Shown here one piece after another: positions 55,285-64,000 of a stretch of DNA of 64,000 nt. Under the pieces are notes generated by a model. The model saw only the letters and a list, made by a program, of their open reading frames with translations. It was not told the origin of the DNA and searched no databases. Each line of letters starts with the position of its first letter. Position 1 is the first letter of the stretch. Source of the DNA: Ostrinia nubilalis (taxonomy: Eukaryota; Arthropoda; Insecta; Lepidoptera; Crambidae); assembly GCF_963855985.1 (NCBI RefSeq), contig NC_087104.1, forward strand, positions 6,820,001 to 6,884,000, written 5' to 3'. The position numbers and the translations under genes are program-made.

Positions 55285-58230
55285 GGCCTCTGAGACCACT
55301 AGCAGGCTCACTTTGTAACGTACTCGTTGACGGGCAACTAACGCTAAAAATGAAAATTTGGGCATCCCCAAAATCTAAATCCATCACAACGCTCTGACCT
55401 TCCAGGCCTTCCAGATCAACATCTGAGGCTACTAATATCTAGCAGGCTCTTTTAATGCTAATTAGGTACGGGCAACTAACGCTAAAATCCAAGTTTGGGA
55501 ACGGAATATCCATCCAAAAACTAAATGCACTACCACGCCTCAGAGCACAAGCCGCGCAAGGTCTTCCAGATTAACGTCTGGGGTCTTTGAGGCCACTTTC
55601 AATTCATATTCACTTTATAATATACTCACCTATGTGGGCTATTTTGTAAATTATGACGTTATTTCGTGGTAATGCCGAGCTGAATCAACAATGGAGGACT
55701 CTTCTTCCTTCTTATTTTTCTCCCGTAAAATATTATACTTTTAGCAAGCTGTGACTGCCCTAAAATAGCCCGGTTAGGGCACCTCGAGATTTCGAGTATC
55801 TTAGCGAAGTCAAAGCTCCAGATCTTTCCGATTCGCTCTAGAGCCTCTGTATCAACAATTAGGGTGTAAACTCTGTCCAGAAGTTATAAGATCCTGTTCT
55901 TTTCACGTTTGACAAATGTACTTGGATATATACTTCTCGTTAAAATTACAAAAAATATTATGACGAATTTTAAAATACTTAAAAACAAACAAACGAAATT
56001 GGCCTCGTCATTTGTGTTTGCAAATGAGTACAAAAATATTACATCTTTTTAAAGAAATTATGTGCTAAATCGCAACTGAAGCTCAATTTTCTTACTTATA
56101 GACAAATGGTGAGCGGACTAATTTACTTATGTTTTCTATCGTTAATTGTCTCGTAATGCTTGTGAATAATTATTTCTGAACGTTGCCAAACACTGAATTA
56201 TCGTACTGCTGATAATATTGTACATATAGTGTGTAGTTAGGTAAACATAGTCAATACGGTTACAAATACTCTTTAGTGGCGCATACAATAATCATTTTTA
56301 TATTCCGAAATTGAGTATTTTAATAACATTGTATAATGAACGGTGTGAAACAACGCCACAAGTGTGACAAATATATCCACACTCGGGCTCTCTGCCGTAG
56401 GTCCGATGTGATTAATTGAAATTAGTATAAAAGTAATTTTACTAACCACTACTGCATCTACTAATACAATCCATTAATTTCAAAATTACTTGACACTGCT
56501 TCCATAAAATTATGACCCATCAATATAAAGAAATAGCTTTAAAAATTGTCTAATTTCAATCAATTGCAACGCACCAGTCGTTATGTAAATATTATTGTAA
56601 TTAATGTGTACTTACGACTATCGAATGTAAAACTAAGGAGAACAATAATTAAAATTAAAAATATATTTTAAACTTAATGCCTTATTGACCAAAGTCTTAA
56701 AACTAGTTGCGGATGCGATTGAAAAATCGTATCCGATATTTAAATTATTGTTTAATTGTTGTAAAGTTTATGAAAACACACGTTTTCATTGAAATGTCTT
56801 ATCATTGTCTATAACAGTAAGATTTGAAGTTTGTAAATTGGGTACTTCCAAGTGCATAATAATATTTATATCGTAGAAGTAATCGTTTGTGATGTGCCAA
56901 CTGTGCAAAACTATTGCAATTTATTATCATGAAGTGTATGCAAGATAATGTGGACGCCCTTATAGTTTTATTCACGCTATTTTGAAGATTTTCCCGCGAT
57001 TTTTATACATAGCTCTGTTACATTGCCAAGTCGCTCTTTAATCTATGCATTTGTTTGTAATCTATGACTTCTTAACCCACCGCTATCCGAGAGATTTTTC
57101 TAAGATTCGCGCTTTATACTCGAGTACTAATAGTCGAATTAATCATACTAGTAATATACGATCCTCAGTAAACAGTAACACAAGACAATACACTTACCTA
57201 TAGTTTTTTGGTGAATACGGCAGAAAGTTAACTTTGTATATCTCTTAATAGAATTTGCCAAATTGTTCTTCTTCTTTATGGAGTTTATAAAACAAGTGTA
57301 ATAGCATAAATCGGTCGCACTTATAACTTTTAAGATTGGTTGACAACGAATTGTCACCCTAGTGTTTCAATGTCAGGACATAAAGTCACGTGGTTTCGAA
57401 TTTCACTATTAGATTAATTTTATATGAGTTACAAATATTTACTAAATACATTCTGGTAATTTAGTGGGTGCCTAAGTAAAGACACTACAATTTTATTGCA
57501 AAATCGCTCCTACATCTGACTAAAACAGAAGAAGGGGAGGAGCTAAGTGACACTTCCCCTCGCACTGAATCACAGCATAACCAAAAACCAACTTAATTAA
57601 ATGTCAAATAAGTTCGAAATTAGATTGATTTAATCACGCTACAGAAAACCATCGACTTCGTCATTTTGGTAATTTCTAATAAAAGAACCTCTATGTACAT
57701 TTGAAGTGTATCAGTATGTTGTAGTCATAGTTTATGAGTGTTGAACACTTAACGCGGAGTTTTGTATTCAAAGACACATTTTTACGTGAGTTGTGTGGTT
57801 TTTAATGATTTACAATCGTTTGCGTTGACTCTCTTTAGTAATTCCAACGAAGACTGCCCTATATTTAATTGAGATCTATTTTATATAATCTAGACACAAA
57901 TACCTAATGCTAGTTAATCGAAATCATTATGTAGTTTTAGTAGTCAATGAGATAATGGTTTTAATGAAATTACTATTTGCAATTGGAAACGATTTCGTTT
58001 TGATCACGAGCGAGGTTTTAAATATTTGCAAATATTAATGTTATCATTTTTATTCTAGTCATTTGAATTCTGACTCGTCTAGTCAACGTACCATATCATT
58101 TTTAAACGTTTTGTTACTATACGTGGATACACATGAATAATGTAAGGGTTAGTTAATCATGTTGTTACAGATATGTTTTTATAAAGCAAACAAATGAGTT
58201 ATTAGGACAGTATGATGTGAACGAAATAAA
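55285..58230 (+). other. Probable Dscam 3' UTR
   Basis: AT-rich sequence after the stop codon with no recognisable coding exon. Its first 330 bp hold the last-exon copies. A polyadenylation signal AATAAA lies at 58225-58230, about 2.9 kb past the stop. A long 3' UTR suits a neuronal gene, but the true cleavage site cannot be fixed from the sequence. Confidence 0.5.
55341..55610 (+). repeat. Two decayed tandem copies of the Dscam last-exon region
   Basis: The unit comprises the end of the last intron (aagtttggga...ggaat...cccaaagactaaat), part of the exon and its 3' flank (gggcaactaacgctaaaa). Copies lie at about 55341-55490 (ccttccagatcaacatctga) and 55491-55610 (gagcacaagccgcgcaaggt). Neither keeps the full exon. 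Confidence 0.85.
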
Positions 58231-58697
58231 AAAATCATTTACTTTAAATGTGTTTATTTTATAATTTAAATATCATTCCTAACAGTACTAAAATAACTAT
58301 GGTGAGTATATTTTGTACACGGTTAATTGAACAAGGCTTTCACGGCAGTGTGCCTATTGCTAACAGTTTCCTTAAATTAGACAACAAAATATACAAAATT
58401 ATTTATAAATGAATTTTCTATTGTTTCGCTTAATTGAGACACATTATGTACAAATCATTATTCGTTTAAAAACGCGATCGCATCAATTTATTTATTTATT
58501 TTATCAAAATAATTTATTGCTGTATTTTACATATTTTAAAAAAAATATTGAACCTTAAGACAAACTAATAAAGTTCAAAATATGGTGGGAACTATAAACC
58601 CATCGCCTTGCCTTATAAAGGCATCTATTAAAATTTTTCTACTCATACAAGAATACAAGTGATAACATACTTGGCTCAGCACTGCCGTGCGCCCCGA

Positions 58698-58854
58698 TCA
58701 GTCGCTGTCACTGTCATCCGCTGTAAAGTCGTAGGGGCGGAACTTGGCGCGAAACTTCGTGACGTAGATCTCCTCGTCTTCCCGACTGAGTAAGCACTGC
58801 CGCCAGTCTGCTTTGTCGTCGCAGTTCAGGATCGGCGGGCCTGATAGTACATCC
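58698..58854 (-). CDS. Cwf19l1: Cwf19l1 last exon
   Basis: Acceptor atttccag. It encodes [38 protein letters not shown] and [13 protein letters not shown] with TGA at 58700-58698, matching the family's DWRQC and F-PYDF ending. Confidence 0.95.
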
Positions 58855-61800
58855 CTGGAAATAATTTGTCATTTTAATTCGCGGCGATTCGCAAATGAGG
58901 GTTTAAAGGGTAAGTTAACAAAACGACTGCTTATCATAATGGTGCGTCTACGCTGGGTGAACACTCAAGAGCAAGGTGAGCAGGATGACCAGCTGCCGCG
59001 CGAGCCCGTTCGCCCTTTGTGGGCGCACCATAAAACAAACAAATGCATAATGTTTCTTAGTTAGGACACAGTTTCTATTTTGAAGTAATCCAGAGAAAAA
59101 TATTGGCAGTGATAACAAATTAAAAGTTAACCCGTTCATTGTCAACAGAGAGATACAATAGTAAAACAATAGGACGTGAACTATTTAGGTGTGGGTGGGA
59201 TGTTAAACAAAAAACTATTGACGAACTAGAGCTCAAAAACTGAACTCCGACAAACGATTCTCCGACATTACGTTAACCCTTACACGACCATAAGACATCT
59301 AAGACTAAATATAAGTAACGTATTATTATTTTTATTTGTTTTGGGTCTAAAATAAAGAAATATCACCAGAAAAACAAAATGGGGTGCACAGTTTTTCTGA
59401 AATTTCATGGGAAATATTTTTCCCTGTGGGCTATAAGGGTAAATGTAATAATAGTAAGGTTTGGCTCATAAGTATTTTATTTACAAGGGTCTGTAATGAC
59501 TGTACATGTAAAATTATTTATTATTAGATAATTTTACATGTCTTGTGTCATGTGGTGGTGATTCTCAAGATTGCTCAGGAGCGGTTCTTCTACGCAGGGT
59601 TCTTTGTGCAACTCTATGTACACTCAGTACGCGTTGTTCATAGCATTATCTATCTAGAACATAAAAAAGAGACACAACCGCCACTGTGGTCTAGTAGAAA
59701 GACCATCTGTTTCATAGCCAGAGGTCGGTCCTATTCTCATTGGGGGCAGATTTATATTCTGTTTGGTTTGGTTGGTGACAGGGCTTGTTTTTAGTCCACC
59801 TGGCTAGCTACCACCATCATACCAAAACAAGTCTGTCGCCATAACAACAATGCTAGCTAGCAGCATTGTTGTGTTCCGGCAGTTGGGAGGTAATATAGCC
59901 AGTTCCTCTGTTCTTGAGGATTCCGGGTGATGCTCGCCTACACCTTCAGCCTGATCATCATTTTCCATCAGGAGAGATGTTGGCTAAATAAGAATATGAT
60001 AAATGCGCAAAGCCTTATGAGTATTATGATAAAGCTCATAAAGGCTTTGCTTTGGTCCATTAGGTCCACACAACCCAGTATATTATTGCACCGCTGGATC
60101 ACTTCCGTGCTTCTAACATATTTTTTTGAGTGGTTCCTGCTTGTCTCCTCTTTACTGTAGCACTATCTAGGCATTTCTGTAATAAAAGTAGATAAACATA
60201 ATAAAAATACATGAAAACAGTAAATTACTAAAAAGTATTACATATACTAACAATATAATAAATATGCCTGTTATGGACCACAGGGAAGAATATCTCTAAA
60301 GATAATTTGGCATTATTGGGTATTTGTGCTCATTATCTGCAGTTTGCTTTATTATTACATAAAACTGTACTTACCGAATAATATAAAACACGTGAAGAAA
60401 GACAGTAAATATATTATTACAAGTCTAAAAAACTCCAGAATATTACGAAGTTCGGCCGGTGAATGTTTTGGTTTTGGCGCAAGAAAAATTCGACAATTCT
60501 TTTTTTTATCCAAGTTCTGGAAGACATTAGCTACCTTGATTATACGTTCTATTATGACATTCAGTAAAAAAAATATCGATTGGATAATAATTAAATAATT
60601 AATGACGAGTTTTAAAGAAGGGAAAAATATTTCTCTTGGTCGTGAAAGGGTTAACCGGACTATTCGACTATTTCCGATAAAGGTAAAACGCCTTTGTTAG
60701 AGTAGTGTAATGTCTGATTAAAGTCACGTCGAAATTAAACGGTGTCGGTGTAACGTAATGTCGAAGAAACTTGTCGAAGTTCCGTTAGTACGCCTTTAAC
60801 AAAAACTTGCCTGCCAAACTGTATAGGGAAGTTCGGTTTGGTCCTGGCGAATATCTGGTCTCCGGTAGGCAGGTCGGCGTGGAAGTACGGCGAGCCCGGC
60901 AGCGCCACCTGGCTGATGTCTGCGTAAGGCGGCAGCACTTCGAGCTGGATGCTATTGATGCCCGCTTCATCCTGAAGAAATATTTGAAGGCTTGAGGTAA
61001 AAAAAAAATACGAATCGAATTTTGAATCTCTTTTTTTAAAGTCGGTTAAAAAGATACTCTTGCACAAAAAACAGACAAATAAAGGAAGTAGGTGGAATCA
61101 ATTAACAGCAGTTAATTGATGCCGGTATCGTTCTGGAGAAGCATAGCGTTCAAGAGCGTGAGGTGCGTGCTTCATATAAAAAATAATAATACCTAAAGCT
61201 TACACGCGAACTTAATTCTGTTACTGGAAAATTTTGCTAGAAAGTTAGTTACGATCTGCTATTTCCGAAAATGGCGCGTAGAAGTTATTTAGATAACTCA
61301 GTATGGCACTTATGGCAAGTTGTAAAACAAATTTATCGAGTGGCAACACTGTGCAGTGGAATGTTGTGTTCGTTTCGAATCGCGGGAGTTGCGGTTAATT
61401 TGTCGATTCATCGAAATATAAATTAATGTGATAGTAACGTGTGGTGAGCAGAGCCCTAAACCAAGTTTTAGTAAGAAAAATCTGACCTAAGTGACTTGAA
61501 AGGAGTTTTGAGCATCATTTCTTAATATGGTAAGTTTCATAAGACTAATAACAATAACAAAAGATAACTACCCTACTTTGGACGGCCACGTTTTGGTGTA
61601 CAATCCCCTAACGTTCGTTTGTATCAGCCGAATCACGTCCACTGCTGGACAAAGGTCTCCCCCAAGGAATTCCACAACGACCGGTCCTGCGCCGCCCGCA
61701 TCCAGGCACCTCCCTCGACCTTCACCAGATCGTCAGTCCATCTAGTGGAGGGCCTGCCCACACTACGTCTTGCGGCTCCCCCCTAACGTAGTCACTACAT

Positions 61801-64000
61801 AGTATAAAACAAAGTCGCTGTCCGCTGTCTGTCCCAATATAAGCTTAGATCTTTAAAACTACGCAACGGATTTTGATACGGTTTTTTAATAGAGTGATTT
61901 AAGAGGTTTTTTAGGACACTTAGCACCCGTGCGAAGCCGGGGCGGGTCGCTAGTTTGTGAATAAACTTCTGATTTGTGTACCAACCTGGAAGACCTCTAA
62001 TATCTGCGGCACGGAGGCTTTCGGTACCGGCACCGACTGTATCTGCATGTGGGACGTGCGGAAGTTGCGTTCGAAGAACACCACCGCTAGGTCCATTGAC
62101 GCGTAGAACTTCTTCAATGCTTCCTTGAACTGCTTTATTTCTTTTACTATTTCATCTGGCGCCTGTGAATAAAATATACAAATTGTTTTTATTACCCACA
62201 TTTGAAGTTTTTACTACATCTATATTTTGAAAGAGAAAGGTCACTGATTGACTGACTGACTCACTCACTCATTACGAAATTTCAGAAACTACAAGTGCTA
62301 GGACTCAAGTTTTGCATGGGGGTTCCTTTTAGAACGTAGGTGCTCACTAAGAACGGATTTTACGAAACTCCACCCCTAAGGGGGTAAAACGGAATCTACG
62401 CGTACGAAGTCGCGGGCGGCCGCTAGTAGTTGATAAATATGAAAAGTATAAGAGTATGAACTACTACTACGTCAGGCAATCTTTTGACAGTATGAAAAGA
62501 GTGCAGTCGGATGTATAGGTTTGAATTTTGGCAACTTGTACGACATAGCAAGTTTTTCATCATCGCCATTTTTTTAAGGAAAATGAACTCTAATGTGTGT
62601 CAAAAGTAATATGTATTTGAAACTTACCTTTGTAACGGACTGATGATGAGCAATAGGTAGAATCAACGCGTGGTAAGGAGTCAGCGGTCCTTTAGCCAAT
62701 GCTAAATAACAATGCGTACCAACACTTATTACTAAATGCTTCTCGACCGTTGGTGATGATAGACAAAACCAACAGCTATCTGGAATAGAAAAATCAGTTA
62801 TCAGTCATTTTAAAACAGTATTTTCGCCAATTTATTTGAGATTATTTACTGCTACTGAGACCTTATATACAAACCCGATCAATATAAAAAATAGATGATT
62901 GACGAAAAGGGCTGAAAATGGAAAAACAAACCTGGATCAAATTCTCGCTTTTTTCTTTCTGAATTATTGCCATCTCTTCTTTTCCGTTTCCCATGATCAT
63001 CATCTGGAGCATCCATGTTGTAGAAGAATTGTCCATTGCCAGTAACCTAAAAACCATAATAAAAAATAGTAATTTTTATTTTATTTTGCATCAATTTATC
63101 ACATTGTTTTAGGACATTAATTTGTCAATAATGTCCTAAGGGGAAGGAATGTTAAAGTTTGACATTTGCGATTAAGTTTAAACTGTACTGCAACCATAGG
63201 TAACTGTATTGCAAGTTGCAACCATAGGTGCTTAGTCTGTGTCATGTGTTTTAAAAAACAATTTACCTTCACAACCTTCCCAGGTTGATGTTGCTTAAGT
63301 AGGTCTACGTCATACGGACATGGTGTCTCATCGGTGGTGGCTTGCAAGAGGTCAGTCATTCTCATCCTTGAGATAGGCTGCAGAGAGCAGGCGTAAACCC
63401 ATTTCTCCTTCATTTTGTTACCAACGGGCGCTAAACCTATGAACCTTGTGGCAGATTCTCGGTAGTCTTGATGCATGCTCTGATTTCTGTAGAACAAATA
63501 GGTTATTCATTATCATTAGGATATTATACCAAAGCTAAAAGACAACTACTTCTTTATGGGACAAAAGCCATATCTTAAAACTAAATAGATCATTTTAAGA
63601 TGTAATTTATGATAATGCAACTTAAATTTTTACCTGTATGGTTGTCTTTCATAGTATTTGCTAGTTGATGGCACAAAATGATACCTTGGTTTTATATGAA
63701 TTGATAACCAAGCCAGGAGATCTGAAAGATTTTCTTTTTCTACATCAATCTGTAAAAAATTCACTGATCAAATACATCATTTTTACATTAATAGAGAACT
63801 GACTAACTAGATTATTAAGCAACACAAAACTACAAGCCCTCATTTAAAGATTATACTAGGAATGATGATAAAAATGTTGAAGTATAACAAGGAGAACAGT
63901 TGAGATGCAAGAACATGCCAAGTCAATTTTTTTACCTGTTGATTCTCATCCTTCTCAATCCCAAAGGGCCACAACGTGGTTATCAGCACGTCCACACCCC
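58698..64000 (-). CDS. Cwf19l1: CWF19-like protein 1, C-terminal eight exons (5' part beyond window)
   Basis: Homologue of the spliceosome-associated Cwf19/Drn1 family, linked to lariat-intron debranching. Eight exons join in phase (1,163 coding bases, 386 residues) from [13 protein letters not shown] through [30 protein letters not shown], a basic linker (HGKRKRRDG), the CwfJ C-terminal domain 1 with [13 protein letters not shown] and [12 protein letters not shown], and domain 2 with [15 protein letters not shown] and FRPYDF at the end. The AHH run fits the HIT-like active region of the family. The last intron uses a GC donor. The gene is convergent with Dscam; TTTATT motifs near 58490-58515 are candidate minus-strand polyadenylation signals. 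Confidence 0.95.
58855..60810 (-). other. Last Cwf19l1 intron (GC-AG)
   Basis: A 1.96-kb intron with donor GCAAGT and acceptor ttccag on the minus strand. It contains a near-perfect hairpin at about 59503-59543 (acatgtaaaattat / ataattttacatgt) and a SINE-like insertion at about 59665-59990. Confidence 0.8.
59665..59990 (+). mobile_element. tRNA-derived SINE-like element
   Basis: gtggtctagtagaaagacca resembles a tRNA-type A box and agaggtcggtcctattctc a degraded B box. About 250 bp later comes a tail with cagcctgatcatcattttcc, seen in lepidopteran repeats. It is not a functional tRNA. Confidence 0.45.
60811..60971 (-). CDS. Cwf19l1: Cwf19l1 exon: CwfJ C-terminal domain 2 (GC donor)
   Basis: Acceptor tttcttcag, phase 0 to 2. 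It encodes [33 protein letters not shown] and KPNFPIQFG. The family requires the next residues to be R-D/E-V-L, which is obtained only if the exon ends at CAG followed by the GC donor GCAAGT. Confidence 0.92.
61622..61785 (-). mobile_element. RTE 3'-end relic
   Basis: Reverse complement of the RTE 3' end: cacgtccactgctggacaaa, then tcgaccttcaccagatcgtc and gtggagggcctgcccacact, matching the region encoding GRPPTRW with mutations. Confidence 0.8.
61790..61954 (+). mobile_element. Helitron-like non-autonomous element, 3' end
   Basis: It ends cacccgtgcgaagccggggc...gggtcgctag, a short hairpin followed by CTAG, as in Helitrons. Upstream aaaactacgcaacggatttt is a familiar body sequence of such elements in Lepidoptera (from memory). 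Confidence 0.5.
61986..62162 (-). CDS. Cwf19l1: Cwf19l1 exon: CwfJ C-terminal domain 1, end
   Basis: Acceptor attcacag and donor gttggt, phase 0 to 0. It encodes [40 protein letters not shown] and [13 protein letters not shown]. Confidence 0.95.
62215..62432 (+). mobile_element. Second Helitron-like fragment
   Basis: tcactgattgactgactgac, then cacccctaagggggtaaaac and a terminal gtacgaagtcgcgggcggcc followed by gctag. A similar hairpin plus CTAG layout to the previous element, from a different family. Confidence 0.45.
62628..62779 (-). CDS. Cwf19l1: Cwf19l1 exon: CwfJ C-terminal domain 1, start
   Basis: Acceptor tattccag and donor gtaagt, phase 1 to 0. It encodes [17 protein letters not shown] and [19 protein letters not shown], with the paired cysteines and histidine motif of the CwfJ_C_1 domain. 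Confidence 0.96.
62932..63046 (-). CDS. Cwf19l1: Cwf19l1 exon: basic linker
   Basis: Acceptor gtttttag and donor gtttgt, phase 0 to 1. It encodes [19 protein letters not shown], then [15 protein letters not shown], a basic, probably nuclear-localising linker. Confidence 0.9.
63267..63486 (-). CDS. Cwf19l1: Cwf19l1 exon: FIGLAPVGN segment
   Basis: Acceptor ttctacag and donor gtaaat, phase 2 to 0. It encodes [29 protein letters not shown] and TDETPCPY, a conserved block of the family. Confidence 0.95.
63634..63749 (-). CDS. Cwf19l1: Cwf19l1 exon: KPRYHF segment
   Basis: Acceptor tttttacag and donor gtaaaa, phase 0 to 2. It encodes [16 protein letters not shown] and [19 protein letters not shown], the signature end of the N-terminal metallophosphoesterase-like domain. 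Confidence 0.94.
63936..64000 (-). CDS. Cwf19l1: Cwf19l1 exon (cut by window edge)
   Basis: It encodes [20 protein letters not shown] and ends with donor gtaaaa in phase 0. The opening residues match the GVDVLLTS segment of the family. Confidence 0.9.

Noticed and set aside
59675..59745. Possible tRNA gene
   Set aside because: A-box-like and degraded B-box-like motifs only; no cloverleaf could be drawn, and the context is a SINE.

Overview
The window is nuclear DNA from a moth or butterfly. Two insect genes are recognisable, and the intronic clutter is of lepidopteran type: an RTE-clade non-LTR element with an (ATG)n tail, LTR elements, TA-flanked foldback MITEs and Helitron-like ends. No prokaryotic features are present.

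Plus strand, 10294-55284: the 3' two-thirds of a Dscam-family cell-adhesion receptor gene, read as 26 exons whose splice phases all join (about 1,380 residues). They encode the end of Ig6, then Ig7, Ig8, Ig9, FN1-FN4, Ig10, FN5, FN6, a transmembrane helix and a cytoplasmic tail ending FQINV. The Ig7 exon is single, so this is a Dscam2/3/4-class paralogue and not the hypervariable Dscam1. Positions 1-10293 look like intron upstream of the first visible exon. Minus strand, 58698-64000: eight 3' exons of Cwf19l1, running off the right edge and convergent with Dscam.

Introns carry an intact RTE element (4.8-8.1 kb), a young Ty3/mag-like LTR element (20.2-24.5 kb), a young but internally deleted LTR element (28.6-33.9 kb), and a 6.1-kb hAT-like element (39.8-45.9 kb) with nested foldback and mariner-like elements.

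The most unusual signal lies in Dscam itself. At least nine of its exons are followed, within their downstream intron or 3' flank, by extra copies ('echoes') of the exon's own 3' end plus its 5' splice site. They range from single decayed copies (after the Ig6, Ig8, Ig10/FN5 and last exons) to arrays: 17 complete copies of a 152-bp FN6 unit (37.2-39.8 kb), four 136-bp copies in the tail region (47.0-47.5 kb) and about 20 copies of the acidic-tail exon (50.0-54.1 kb). One echo, 34944-35082, is a complete duplicate of the second FN4 exon. It has its own acceptor and donor in matching phase and lies only 45 nt from its parent, the layout of a mutually exclusive exon pair. Seven echoes of the acidic-tail exon are bounded by AG...GT, free of stops and symmetric in phase (1-1), so they could act as cassette exons lengthening the cytoplasmic tail. 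All of this is sequence reading; transcript data are needed to tell functional exons from tandem-duplication debris.
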